Assembly: GCA_947359465.1 (NCBI GenBank)
Contig: OX375874.1
Location: 92,412,172 to 92,476,171 of the forward strand
Direction of reading: 5' to 3'
Source: Metellina segmentata
Lineage: Eukaryota; Arthropoda; Arachnida; Araneae; Tetragnathidae
Length of the DNA: 64,000 bases
Shown here: in pieces, positions 46,898 to 59,147 of the stretch
How positions within the stretch are numbered: the stretch's first letter is position 1
Layout: each line of letters opens with the position of its first letter
Position numbers and translations under genes: made by a program
Notes under the pieces: generated by a model
Database searches by the model: none
Told to the model about the DNA's origin: nothing
The model's input: only the letters and a program-made list of their open reading frames with translations

Positions 46898-49800
46898 GAC
46901 AGTTTAAAATTCAATTGTAGGTGGGAGTAGTGTTTTGGGGGTGGAACGTCACGTACGAATTTTGGAAGGGACGTCCCCTGACTTATTTTGAATACGATTT
47001 CAGCACATCTCACCAACAGACATTCCAAATAATAATTTCCTAATTTATGTATGATTATGAATTGATAAACATTTCTTAGGTTACGCGCCAAAACGACAAT
47101 AAACTGCACTTTAAGGCAACCCCGAAAGTTTTCATGCGAGAGTAAGTAACGGGAAGTAAAACCCCCGTCCTTAGTCAAGTTTGTTTACCCTGAAAATTCT
47201 CTCGCGTATTCCCTCTGTATACAATATATATTTTCAGATTGCGACATGCTGCTCATATTTATAACAAGAACTGTTAAGATTCGTAAGCAAGATTTAAGTC
47301 CTTTCAGTAACCGAGACAATTTTTTTAATCCTACGTCAAAGCAACTGCAAAATATTTTGATAGCAGATTATCAACTTAACAGTATTCAGCCACAGAAATA
47401 AAAATTGAAATAAATGAGGAATATTTTTTCAAAAAATATTTTTTAAGAGACATATGTTGAGATTTTTTTTATTTGCAAAATTTTCTTTCAGATTCCGTCG
47501 TAGTTCTTTACAGCAACTACAACTTTTTTGTATGGCATTGCCTTACGGATCTTTACCCTTTTCAGTGTCACGAGACTTCCAAAAAGAGTAGCATTCCTAA
47601 ATATCCATATCCTTTGTTTAAAAGAATCTTCGTCTTCTAAGTATCTAATTGGAAACATTATATAGGTTTAGATGGTCTACACAGATCAGAAGACACAGTG
47701 AGAAGACAGCAGGTTTCAGATCGGTTATATGCATGTGAACCCCTTAGAAGGTTTTAACTTGTAACTTGATACATTTAAAACAAATATAAATGTATCCAAA
47801 AATGCGTTATGTACAAATTAACTACATTTAAGAAGGACCAAGAAAAATCTAGGATTTTTTTGGTTCTTTTCTCCTTTATTTTTAAGCTTAAAAAAAAAAA
47901 AAAAAAAAAAGAGTCTAGAAATGAAACTGGTACCAACTGTTTCAAAATAAAATGTAATGTTTACAATTCGATTGAAATGGAAATGGAAAACCATGTAAAA
48001 GTAATTATTTTTCAATACTTGCAACAAATGATCGCAGTTTTTTGTGACTTTATTTTTATAGCGTAGAAGGTAGTTTTGAGCTGGATTTCATGTAATTCAT
48101 GTATTTTAGTGAATTAAATATTAAAATGACATCTTTATGTAATGTAAAATAATTCGATGCTTGTGAATTAGAGCAAAAGTTCCGAAAACAAGTTTTGTTT
48201 TATTTTGTTGCCATTACATATGTAGCATTTTATATGAAAAACTGGATTAATACTTAAGAATCCACGATATTAGCGCATTCAATGTGAGAAATTCTTGATT
48301 TTTAATTCCTTCCTTGATATAAAATAAAATTGAATTTTAGCGAACAAATATTCTTATCTCTTTTAATTATGAGAAACTAATAAACCTAAAATTATTTTTC
48401 AATTTTCATCATAACTTTCCTAAAGATAAAAAGTTTTGATTAAATTTAAACCAGATATTCTTTTTTCAGCGTGTATGCAATGATTTACCACTTTCTTTTC
48501 GTAATCAAAATCGACCGTTTCAAAAAGGAATAAATACTTATTTGAAAACACGATTTCATTTCTTTTGTGGACAAACGCATCGAATACCCTAAGGCATTTT
48601 CTTATTCTCTCCGTAAGAAAAATACAATGGAGTTCCATCCTCGTTACTTTGAAGCGAAGGAATACACATGTTGCAAAATGATACATATCAGGCAAAAGAA
48701 TACATATAGAAAGCAAGAAAGTTTTCTTTGGTAAATGCCAAAAGAAAGAATATTTTCCATCTTTGCATTTCGTTTTATATCAAACCATAATTACATTCTA
48801 ATTTATTGTAACAAGTCCTCAAATTTTTTTCTTGATCTCTTTTAACATCGACATAAGATGTGTTATTTTTCTTTTAAATAAATATATTTTCACGAGTGTC
48901 AAAATTTGGAACTTTAATTTCGGAGGATTCTAAAAGAACTGTTGAATACGAAAAAAGTATTTCAGATTTCTTTGAAATTAAGTGATTATGTAATGAGCAG
49001 TTTTTGTGCTCGTTAGTAAAATTATACGAAAAACGATTGATTTATGTTGGCTGGATAAATAATTTAACTGTTTTGTTACTGACATTTGTAAACAACTAAA
49101 TGAATAAATATTAATTATAGAACTAATAATTATTTTTCTAATTAAATTACGTAATCAAATTAATTACTTGCTTTCATTTAGATGCTTTAGTTTCTCATTA
49201 AAAGAATACTACTGCACATACAATGTTTCAGCCTTTTCTGGATAAAATATTTTTATTTTGTGCAAAGAGCTACTTTTAATTGTTTAAAACTTCCATTAAG
49301 TTGTGTCGGTAATGAATTATTGAATGCCTTTGAATTGAATTCGAATTTGATTTCCTCAATTAAAAGGTCCGGTTTGCACAGTAGTGGACCATAGAACAAA
49401 AATTCTGGAGTGAAAAAAATAAAAATATATATTCAAGAGAATAAAAAAAAATATGATTGTAGTGCTCTAAAATACTTGAACCTTTTAGATAACACGATCT
49501 CTTAACTAGTTGCCATAATTTTAGGACTCTTTAAAACTTTAAAAATACACTCCTGAACAATGGGAATTTATCATTATGTTGATGGAAGTCCCTCAATTTT
49601 ATTGATATGAAAACATTCATTTGTTATAGCACAAAAGTAAATATCTTAATGGTTGGTAGGGCTTTATGGAACAATGACAATATTTGGCCAAGCTACGCCA
49701 AACAACGTAAAGTAAATGGAAATGAGTTTTTAAGTTTGTCAAGTCTAAAGTTTTAACAAGGGAAGTTTTTACTGATAGAGTGATAAATACATCCAATTCA

Positions 49801-51590
49801 TCGATGCGCCTACAATTCGTAGGTTACTAGAGCAGTGTCCAAACACACTGAGCCACAATTTTTAATGGAACGAAGCTTATTTTTTTCATAGAATCTTCAG
49901 TAAAATTGCACTATTTAATAAGTCCCTATATATATTTCTCCCTTGAAAATATTTCAAGTTATCTTTTAAAAATTGAACGTTGTACGTTGGTACGAATTCA
50001 AAACTGAGAAAATAATTAAGAAAAATAATTTATTAAACTACACCATATTGCCTATTCTACAAGTCCTAACATGTCAAGAAATTTGTTCCAATTCAACTGC
50101 AGGCAAGTAACCCTAATTACTCAAATTAAATGACGTATTAGTTACAGCACGAGTAAAAAAATTCATGCTAACCTTTCTTTGCCAACACTGAACAGCGATG
50201 TCAAACATCGAATAATGTTCGTAGTTACTTAGAGCAAGCATTAGAACCACAAGGGCCACCCTGTAGCTAATTAACTCATTGCAGCTCATATCCGAGCTAC
50301 TGAACTCTACTCGAAGTGCTTTCCGCTTTTCAATGACCAAGTACCGGAATTGCCCATTACTCCAATTGCCCATTAGAGACGATTAAATAGAATGGCTTTT
50401 GGCAAAGTACCGCCTACAGTTATTGAATTAGCTGTAACATCTAAAACACCACCAAGGGAAAAAAAATTACGCATTTTCCTTCAAGATTTGTTTTAATTTA
50501 AAGTTGTTCTAAGTTTTTGAAAATAGTAAAAGAAAATATAAAGACCTAAACGACATTTTTATTCCTCTTTTGGAAATGATGGTATTATATATAGGGTTAA
50601 ACTAATTATTGACTTTTAAGGAGAGCTTTGATTGGTCTAATTATGCTCTGTGAAGCACATTTCTACCAAATTGGTTTCATCAATAGACAGACTGCAGAAT
50701 TTTGTGTCGTAAAAGTCCGAGATTTATATACCAACTTAAAAAATCACATCTTAGACACACAGCTTAGAAAAGGCTCGACTCAGAAAAGCAGAAAATAAAG
50801 TGAATTTGATGAATATTATGTTCCACATTTAGTTAAAAGTAATTTAAGAAGGTTGGTTGGTTTTTCATGGAGCAAAAAATATAATGCATAGAAACATCAT
50901 GTCATGTCAATAAATTATCTAGTAAGATACATCACAAATCATAAATGTAAATGCTCATTGGAAATTTCTTGCTTACTATGCTATTAATTTTAGTCAAAAG
51001 TTTAAGTTCTTTTGTTCTTGCTTGTCCTACTTGACCTAGACTGAGCTTGACCAGATCGAAATGCCTGTTAGCCCTGACTTCATCCAAAGCCAGTCCCGGA
51101 TAGTTTAAGATACATTCCCTAGTGTCTAGTCCAGGAAAGAAAGTGTCGAGGTGAATTTTTTCCTCAGATTTTGACCAAATAATGCATACTTTTACCGAAA
51201 AACTAAAATTTGCATAAAGTATGGAAAAATTCAAATTTTTACTTTCAATAAAAGTTATGGTATCTTATCAAACATGAGAAAAATCATAACTTTCGTAAAC
51301 AAATGCAGAGACAAATTAAGCATACAATAACATTTCTTTCCTCTGAAGCACATATTCATTATTATATGGTTAAACGTAACCGAAATCTACTTTTTTTTCT
51401 AGTAATTAACTGCAAAACATAGACTTGAGCCAAGCTGTGCCAAACACAAGCCCGACAGTCCTTTTATGGTCAAACACACAAGTAAAGTTTGTTGACAAAT
51501 AGGAGATATACACAACCTGGTTAAGTTACAGGGATCGAATCATCGCCACCTACAAAACGCATTTTCATAACTCAGGACACAGATAGGGAG
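46898..51590. other. long AT-rich stretch, little recognised
   Basis: About 4.7 kb with no supported gene. Open frames at 46888-47178, 48420-48716, 50113-50373 and 50932-51234 (all -) were checked for aquaporin helices 1-5 and NPA motifs and show none. A poly(A/T) tract is at 47891-47910. Upstream aquaporin exons may be hidden here or lie beyond the window. Confidence 0.4.
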
Positions 51591-51910
51591 AATTAAAGTC
51601 ACACTGGATAAACGCAACAAGCTGTTGGTGACGATCCGGAATCAATACCGAAGGGAAAGACCCGAGAACCACAACTCGTAATTTGGAATCACGATAAAAT
51701 GAGATCAACACATGAGCTGTCACCCCACTCTTCAATTCCACCCCCCCCTCCTAACATGTGGGCATTTCAGGTCATATCAGATTTAACGTGTAGTAGTCTT
51801 GACAGATTTAAAGTGCCACCACGAATACAATGGTCTCTGGTTTGATCGAGTTTCAAACTCACAACACCCCCCGTTTGCTAATCCGCTAATCTTCCAACTG
51901 GGCTAGATTG
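51591..51910 (-). repeat. SINE with head type II
   Basis: Body and tail on the - strand (TTAAAGTCACACTGGATAAA as read on + at the left). Head at right: GAGTTTCAAACTCACAACAC and GCTAATCCGCTAATCTTCCA, the complement of a type II head. A run of C near 51743 is a degenerate spot. Confidence 0.7.
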
Positions 51911-51984
51911 ACTCTTAACTCAGGAATAATAATGCTCTCATCTTTACAACTTTCTTCTTTTCACCCTGAAATCATGGTCCAGCC

Positions 51985-52150
51985 AAAGGCCATGGGGACG
52001 TCGTGTACATGGGGGCTGATGCACGTTAAATCTTACAGGCCTCAAATGTCCTCCCGTTGGCATGGTGTGGACTTTTTGAGAGTGGGGTGCCAGCTCGGAT
52101 GTTGATATCGTCTTCTGACAGTGATTCAAAATTACGAGGCGTTGTTCTTG
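51985..52150 (+). repeat. SINE body fragment
   Basis: Reads GGGGGCTGATGCACGTTAAA, GGCCTCAAATGTCCTCCCGT and GAGAGTGGGGTGCCAGCTCG. It joins the next copy in the opposite orientation. Confidence 0.65.
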
Positions 52151-52428
52151 GTAGGCATTTTCATTAACGTTGTACTAGAGCAACACACAACAGACAATTG
52201 ACGTCGATTCGGGTTCAAACCCCCAACGGAAAGCTCTGAGGACAACAACTCGTCATTTTGAACCATGGTCGGATGATGAGGCAACATCTGGGCTGGTCGG
52301 ATGATGAGGAAACACCAAGGTGAGGACATTTGAGGCCACGACAGATTTAACATGCACCAGCTCCCTTTGTACGTGACGGTGTTTGTTGGATTTGAACTAG
52401 CAACCCTCTGGTTGCTAATCCACGTTGT
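52151..52428 (-). repeat. SINE with head type II and an internal duplication
   Basis: Tail at left (ATTAACGTTGTACTAGAGCA) and type II head at right (GATTTGAACTAGCAACCCTC). In the body, GGTCGGATGATGAGG is present twice (near 52267 and 52297), so part of the body is duplicated and the normal CCCACTCTCC portion is lost. Confidence 0.7.
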
Positions 52429-52515
52429 TCTTGGATCTTACCATAATCGATTGGTCCCGGAGCAGCGTCGATGCCCCTTTGTGTTGCTCTAGTACGACGT
52501 AAATTAAAAATTATC
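52429..52515 (+). repeat. SINE tail fragment
   Basis: Reads TGTTCTTGGATCTTACCATA and TTGTGTTGCTCTAGTACGAC to AAATTAAAAATTATC. It is a 3' end fragment placed head-on against the preceding copy. Confidence 0.65.
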
Positions 52516-53100
52516 AAATTACCCGGAAAGTCGCCAGTAGCCAATCATGTAGCTTGAGTGTTACTTTAATTAACTACCAACTACCAACCCCTAAAATCGA
52601 AACACGTTTTCTTATTTTCATCTTAAATGAGGAACTTGCACCAGTGAGGAAAATGCTCATATCTGTGTTTTATGAATTGATTGAGCGTCAAAATGTTCAA
52701 AACCGACAATAAAAACTCATAAAATGGACTTAATTAATTAAAATTTCAAGTTTTAAATTACCGAAAAGTACGGCAAAAGCACATGACTTTAAAACGCTAT
52801 GTGACGTCATTGTGCACCACGATTTAATGTTACGTTTGTCTAGCGCGTTGAATTTTCATATTGCTTGCTCTTTTAATTTTTAAACAATTAATTTAAATTT
52901 TTTTCTCGCTATCTCAACGTCGCTTTCAAAGTAAACAAACCGTCATAGTGCATAGTGACGTCACAAGAAGCGGTGTAGGAAAACTAGCGTTTTTAAAATA
53001 AAGTAAATAGTGCGAATTAAAAATGTTTTTATTTTAACTTTTCGGGCTATAAAAGTAAAAAAGAAAGATACTTTAGATCATATGTTTTCATTTTATATAT

Positions 53101-53165
53101 TTGGGGGCTCCTCCCCCTGTTCGCTATTGCTCGTCATATTTAGTTCGCTTCGCGAACTATACTTT
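53101..53165 (-). mobile_element. Helitron H1-family 3' end fragment
   Basis: On the - strand the sequence ends in a GC hairpin (GGGGGAGGAGCCCCC) followed by CCAA, a worn form of CTAG. The subterminal palindrome TAGTTCGCTTCGCGAACTA (53141-53159) has the same GC-TTC-GC core as other family members. The 5' part was not located. Confidence 0.55.
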
Positions 53166-53271
53166 TCAACAATGAGGGGGAGGAGATTGCTTCACAAAAT
53201 CCATCCGCATTTGGATCGCTGTTGGATTGATTCCGGACCTCTAGTACGATGTTAATTGAAGGTTCCCTTCC

Positions 53272-53302
53272 CTTACGATTGCGATAGCTATCGTATCGTA
53301 AG
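53272..53302. repeat. 31-bp near-perfect palindrome
   Basis: Arms CTTACGAT and ATCGTAAG enclose CGATAGCTATCG, with one offset base. It precedes ATCCGTATATAAGCCGACTC, a motif like the ends of pogo/Tigger-type transposons, but no partner end was found. Confidence 0.6.
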
Positions 53303-55165
53303 ATTAGCAGATCCGTATATAAGCCGACTCCCTTACTTTAGCTTTAGAAAACGTTCTAAAAATTCTCGGTTTCTACACGGAAATATACGGTAAATAAAAA
53401 CAAAATGCTTTTTAAAATGTCAAGAAAACAAAGCATCTCATTTCCATATAAAAAAGGAAATTGTTAAATACATAACATATGGTTAAAATTCAGACGAAAT
53501 CTCATCATAATGTTAAATGTTTTAGCTGATCCGTGTTGTAATAATACTTTTTAAGATTTTCATATTCGACTGTTGCTATGGAAACGACGACTGAATTTGA
53601 CGGTTCTTCTGAAAACACTGCAAACTTTCTAGCGCGTACTCTCAAATTTTATGAATGAATGAATTAAAAAATATAGCTGTGTTTATCGTCTGCGCGTGCT
53701 CCAAATTCATTAGCCCGTTGAACCACGACTCGCTACCTACCAATCACAAAGCGAATAAAACTGAAAAAGACCGTAAAATTTCATTTTGTAATGGAAATAT
53801 TATTAAAATATAAACAAAATACGTGCAAGTTCCTCATTGTCTCTTCAAACTAAACAACTATTTCATTTAAAAAAACTAATCCCTAAAAAAAACATTGTTC
53901 CAAAGCTTATTTCAAAACTTATTTCAATCATCGCGCCCACGGACTAAATTGGCGAAAAATAAACCACCTAGTCCAAGACACCCACGTAGCTGAGTTGAAA
54001 ATTCCACGCACACTCGGAAAAACAAATCTATTCTCTAGAAAAATCTCTCCTCCCCTCCGTGTTTACCGTGGAACGTATTCTCCACTTTTCTCCCTTCGTT
54101 TGAATTTGTCAAGACCTCAGCGCAGAAAATATTTGCATTCTCCACTCGACTGAATACCACGGATTCGGGGGCTGTCCTCACTTGTCTCCCAGATAAGTCG
54201 CCGTTGCGGGGATCGCAAATGCCCTGGAAAGAGAACGTGGTTTACGGCCCGCAAGTTGGCGGGTTCGGTGGTCTTTTGTGCGAGGGGCGCTTTCACACGG
54301 AAAAAAGGGTACGGGGAAGGATCTCGCTACTGATTTATGTCTTTGGATGTAGTCTCGCTCTTCTGGTTTTTTGAGAAACGGCTATTCCTCAGTAGTTGAA
54401 CACTGGAAAGTCGCGCGTTTTGTATCCCAAATGTTATTTCATGAGGATCTGTGGAAACTTTTTAAGTGCATTGTTGAGTTACTTTTCAGTTTCATAAATG
54501 AATGCAACTAGAAGTTCCTGGGAAACTCTTCTTTATTGGAGTTCAGTTAAATAGATACAATCAGCTTCACCTGGGGAACCGCTGGATCATGACGAGACCA
54601 AGACTTTCCGTTAGATGAAGAGGGAATGTATTCGCCTGGAATTTATGGACCTCAGACGTAAGAGCTAGGCATCCGGAGTTGTGGTTTTGGGTCGCCCTTG
54701 CCTTTTCAGGAACAGCTCATTTCGTTCCGCTTCCCTTCGTCGTCTCGTGTCGTCTGCTCCCTCTTAGGCAAGCCAGCAAGGGGTCGAAGCACCCCCTTCT
54801 CGTTAGGACATGAGCTTCATTTCGCCTCGACTCTCGACAATCCCGCGGGAATCCCCAAGTTCTGCACATACATAGGAGGAAGTGAGGGCCATCGGATATC
54901 GTAACATAACATTGCATAAATAACGAAGACAGAGTACTGAAAAGAGCAACAGTAAAAGCTGAACTTAACCTCCATCAAGTGGTTCAGAGGGGATATCTCG
55001 GTCATCAAGGTCTGAGTGATTTTACCGATGGCGAGATGTCTTGTCATCAAGATATTGACGATTTTCTGAAGAAGACACCTGTTCTTTTCAAATGTTGGGG
55101 CACTTCGTCCAGACAAACACCAAGAGAGTTAAATTGCATCTGTAGCAAAAATTCATCAGGGGATC
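53303..55165. other. gene-free region with a GC/CpG-richer block
   Basis: From about 53940 to 54900 the base composition is clearly less AT-rich than the surroundings, with many CG dinucleotides (for example GTCGCCGTTGCGGGGATCGC). Such blocks can mark promoters or first exons. Open frames at 54698-54904 (+) and 54717-54917 (-) have no known motif. No gene can be supported. Confidence 0.35.
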
Positions 55166-55172
55166 CGTCAAT

Positions 55173-55201
55173 ATTCAAATACAAATACAAATACAAATAT
55201 T
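55173..55201. repeat. short (ATTTGT)n-type tail of a LINE
   Basis: About four units of ACAAAT (+), which on the - strand form the 3' tail of the LINE fragment at 55246-55837. Confidence 0.75.
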
Positions 55202-55837
55202 GACGACCAGCTACAGGCTCTAGCCCAACAAGGCTGGTCCTTTGTTTATGAATTCTCCAATTCCAATTGTGTCTTAAATTCGTACACTCCCTTTGAATTA
55301 ACTATATTTTCTGGCAACGCGTTCCAACTGTCTATTACCCTATAAAAGTAGTAGTTTTTCCTTAAATCACGATTAAAACGTGTCTTATTCAATTTATACC
55401 CATGACCCCTTGTTCTGTTATCCCTATTGAAATTTAAGCCCTCTGTGTCCCCTTGTTTTACAAACTTGAAAAGCTGAATCAAATCCCCCCTCCTTCTTCT
55501 TATTTCCAGTGTATACATGTTTAGCTTACTTAAACGTTCATTATAGTCGAAATTTGCTAGCCCCTTTATTATTTTTGTAGCTCTGTGCTGAATCCTTTCA
55601 ATTGATTCTTTGTCCTTTCTCATATATGGAGCCCAGAATTGTACAGCATATTCTAGGTGTGGTCTTACTAAACCCTTATATAACGGCAAGATTATATTCT
55701 TATCCCTTGAAGTTACAGTCTTTTTAATATACCCCAGTAACCTATTAGCCTTTTTACCCGCAGCTGAACATTGATGACCCATTTTAAAATCCCTGTGAAT
55801 TATCACCCCAAGATCCTTGACTGTTTCTCCCTCATAT
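55202..55837 (-). pseudogene. CR1/L2-like LINE 3' end (reverse transcriptase C-terminal part)
   Basis: The - strand frame ending at 55246 is open for at least 186 codons and continues upstream (VKDLGVIIHRDFKMG). It carries AAGKKANRLLGYIKK, ILPLYKGLVRPHLEYAVQFW, IERIQHRATKIIKGL and RVIDSWNALPENIV, the thumb and C-terminal part of CR1/jockey-type reverse transcriptases. No stop or frameshift occurs in this stretch, but the polymerase active site (YADD) and endonuclease are absent through 5' truncation near 55837. The tail at 55173 is a short microsatellite, as is common for CR1/L2 LINEs. A fairly young insertion. Confidence 0.85.
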
Positions 55838-56490
55838 TATATATTCATATATTATTATAATATTTGCCTTGTAATTCGTTCATATTTCGTCATCCGTGCA
55901 GAATAATCCAGTAGAAGAAATGAAGTAAGTGTAAAACTTCAGTTTGTTTCAGAATATTAACAACTAGGATAAATGGTCTGTCATATGACGGGTGCAAAAC
56001 AAAATGTATTTTTTTTTAAACCTGCGGGTACCTGATCACTGGCTGTGTATATACCTTTTATTACCACTATCTGTCAAAACTTTTATTGATTACTGGCTCT
56101 CTATAAACCTTTTCCCACCACTATCTGTCAACTTGCCTTGCTTTCGCATGACTGAATTGTCATGCGATGATTGATTTTTGAGCAATACTAGTAAAACAAT
56201 ATTATTCGAAAACTTAATTTTTTATCAACACTGGTAAAACAATGAGATGCGTACGGCAATCGTTTTGTATTCAATATTATTTCAACGGTGATTTAGAATT
56301 TTAGGATTTTTGAAATTTTGTATCTCGTTCCGACACCACACAACCAGTCAAGGCAATTAGAACTCTGCCAACTCGTGACATCACACAACCAATCAAAACA
56401 ATTAGATACTCCACGTACTCGTGACGTTACACACCCAATCAAAACTTTAATAGCCACGGAAAACACAGGAGAACCATGTGTGTTATATAA
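55838..56490. other. no recognised feature
   Basis: AT-rich; two near repeats of CACACAACCAATCAAAACAA-like text (about 56335-56440). No gene. Confidence 0.35.
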
Positions 56491-57113
56491 TTAGGGGACT
56501 CTGCCCCCCTGCTCTCCTACGTTCGCCAAACTACGCAATCCCATTTGGTTTTCTTCGCAAACCAACACTCCTTTCGCAGTGTCAATCTCCTGCGACGGCG
56601 AAATTATATTAATAATTCGTATAATACAATTTTGAATAAACCATGTTAATCTCGTAATATTCTGATCTGTACTTAATCGACAAACCGTCTAAAAATCGAG
56701 CATGACGTCATAGCGAGTTTCAAGGGCATATGGCAAACCCGTTAGTCAGAAAATGTAATCTTTATTTCCGTGAATAAGAATGAACGCGTATCGCTTCGCG
56801 ATCTAAAAAGTACGAAATTTGCATGACAACAAAAAAAAAATCACGACTGAAGACTGAAAATTTGTACGTCTTTTGCTCACTCACGTTAGAAATTTAGCTT
56901 TTTCAATATTGACACTTAATAAACCCTAAACTAATAACCGCATCGAAAAAAATAATTCAAAATTGTCCAGGGAACACGATGAAGAACAAACTATATTGAT
57001 TTCGTAATTTTCTGATACGTACTTTCTCAAAAACCGTCTCAGAATCTAGCTAAACAACACAATTTTCAATCCTGCGACCGCGGTGGCGGTAACATTTTTT
57101 TAATCTTGAGAGA
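56491..57113 (-). mobile_element. non-autonomous Helitron, family H1 (short copy)
   Basis: On the - strand it starts TCTCTCAAGATTAAAAAAAT near 57113 and ends with a GC hairpin and CTAA (56491-56494), which fits the CTRR rule, followed by host T. Subterminal palindrome TTGGTTTTCTTCGCAAACCA at 56536 has one mismatch. Shared body words include AATCCTGCGACCGCGGTGGC. The 623 bp lack most of the body present at 11826. Confidence 0.75.
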
Positions 57114-57125
57114 CAAGATGAACTT

Positions 57126-57345
57126 TCTATATGAGCTCTAGTGGTTCGGTGAGTTTGCCAATGCACTCAAATCTGAGAGTTGTAGGTGGCGCGGGTTTGA
57201 ATATTGTATATACACCTGGGTGCATTTCTTTCTTTTTCAATAAAACTTTCATTGCATGTCCATTATGTGACGTCATGTGGTTGGAACAGCTTGGCCAAAT
57301 ATGACCATTGCGCCATAAAATCCAATCAACCATCTACGAATTCTA
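57126..57345 (+). repeat. SINE family C
   Basis: GTGGTTCGGTGAGTTTGCCA head with B-box-like GCGGGTTTGAATA, body CACCTGGGTGCATTTCTTTC, tail CGCCATAAAATCCAATCAAC. Matches 44814-45070 and 58443-58612. Confidence 0.65.
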
Positions 57346-57446
57346 AAAGTTTTACTATAAAAAGTTAAAAGTGCCTTTTAATTATTTTTGTACTGAACAT
57401 TAAGTTATTAAGAATTCATATTTTAATCGTAAGATTGGCTGTTTTA

Positions 57447-58439
57447 GGCCCGGTGCACATATCCGGTTTTTCAACGTGCGGTGCCACTGCGGCACCGAAG
57501 CCCAACTATGCACACATAACCGTGAAATGACGCAAAGACTCATTTCGCGCCATTTGCGATACATATTCTATCGAAGGAAACGTGTTTATTTCGCTCACTT
57601 GGTGTACAAAATATATATTTTGAAACACACAAAATAGACGTTACTGGATACAACCATTTATTAATTATTACTTATATTCCATTTGTTTATGAAAACAAGG
57701 TACTTCAGAACGAAGACTCACGTGCGGCGCCATGGGAAACTGCGGTACAAATTGCACGCAAGCTGGACGTGCGTCGCCCCAGCGGCGCTGGAGGCATGTG
57801 TGCAGTGTTCCATTGGATCTAGAGTGCCTATATAATAAGAGTGGCGACATACGGGAAACACTTTCTGATTGGCTTAGATACCTTTTCTACCGCCCGAGGC
57901 GGTCTTTTCCTAGCTCCCGTAGACTTAACATGGGAACTTTTTGTGTGTTCTAGAAAAACGTGTATACATTAAATAAAAAAGAAAATATAGCTTATTCATG
58001 TTCCATTTCGTGTTCTAGAATGTTTATTTATTATTATTTTAATGTTTTGTCAGTATAAATTTGAAGACTTTTTAAATAAATAGCTTTTTTTTAACAACAC
58101 GGTGTTTCTCACAATCTAAGTTAGCGCGTTGTGCAATCCATCTCATCAATTACACATGTAATTGAGCGTTTATATGATTCATTTATACCGAATGTATCCA
58201 TATTATAAGAATCATATGCTTTTTGTTCTCCCTGAAATGATATATTAATTCGACCAGCATCCTTCTTTGAGACGATTCTGGTAGAAAAATGGCTGCCGCG
58301 CATGCTCATTGGGCCAAATTTGGTCCCTTGTCGCCACTCTTATTATATAGGCACTCTAATTGGATCTAATGTATCTCAGACCGCATTTGCGTTGCAGCAG
58401 CGGCCCGCACGTCGAAAAACCGGATATGTGCACCGGGCC
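57447..58439. mobile_element. MITE with ~30-bp inverted ends, containing a nested MITE
   Basis: Ends are GGCCCGGTGCACATATCCGG on both strands, near-identical for about 35 bp. Flanking trinucleotides are TTA on the left and TGA on the right; the second copy at 17389 is preceded by TAA. This suggests a TWA target as in PIF/Harbinger elements. Removing the nested 539-bp element and one copy of its target duplication leaves about 446 bp with no coding capacity. Confidence 0.8.
57820..58358. mobile_element. nested hAT-type MITE with perfect 8-bp TSD
   Basis: Inverted ends of 30 bp (TAGAGTGCCTATATAATAAG... at 57820-57849 and the complement at 58329-58358) are flanked by ATTGGATC on both sides (57812-57819 and 58359-58366). 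The TAGRG start and 8-bp duplication point to hAT. No protein is encoded. Confidence 0.9.
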
Positions 58440-58442
58440 TGA

Positions 58443-58612
58443 TTGGGTTTCATGGCTCACGGGCCATATTTAGCCATATTGCACCAAACAAGGCGGACAA
58501 CGCCAAGTTATGGAACTGCACTCGCGCAAAAGACAGAAATACACCCAGGGATGAATAGAACCTGCGACGCCTAGAACTCGCAAGTTGCTAGTATTGAGTA
58601 TGGGTTTTTATA
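58443..58612 (-). repeat. SINE family C fragment
   Basis: On the - strand GCAGGTTCTATTCATCCCTG and CTGGGTGTATTTCTGTCTTT lead to a tail ending in CCATGAAACCCAATC, next to the MITE end at 58439. Confidence 0.6.
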
Positions 58613-59147
58613 ATAATTACAATTTCGTTGAATAATAAATTAGATTTCTTTTAATATATGACACACACACACACTACACTTCAAAGTTTGTTGATTTAAA
58701 AAACGATTTTTTCGCTCTACACAAAGAAAATGTTGTGTATGAAACACACACTTATAATGTTAGCAGCAAATGAATTTTAACATAGAAGAAATATATCGAT
58801 TGCTTTTGATTGTACATCTAATCAGTCAAGGTACCTCTCGTACCTAGATGTTAGAATTGTCAGTGCAAGGGTTTTGTCAGAAAGTTCGAATTATCATAAA
58901 GTGAGTATTTTAGTTTTAAACTCACGTAATTGTTGGTAGGATAAGGGGGGAAAAATTATCGTAAGAATATATGCTAGAAAAATACATTTTTTATGATTCC
59001 ATATCACGTGATTCTAACAAAAACTGACAACAACCAAGAACGCTTTACAAATGCTTTATTGATATAATCGAAATATATGATGTGTTGAGGATTATGGTAA
59101 AATTGAAATTTAATTTATATGCTTTATGCGATATCGAACTTAAAATA
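58613..59147. other. no recognised feature
   Basis: AT-rich DNA with a (CA)n stub near 58662. No gene. Confidence 0.4.

Noticed and set aside
50113..50373. Open frame on the - strand considered as an upstream aquaporin exon
   Set aside because: None of the three frames shows an NPA motif or a membrane-helix pattern that aligns with aquaporins.
50932..51234. 100-codon open frame on the - strand
   Set aside because: No recognised domain, no clear splice signals, and no link to a neighbouring exon.
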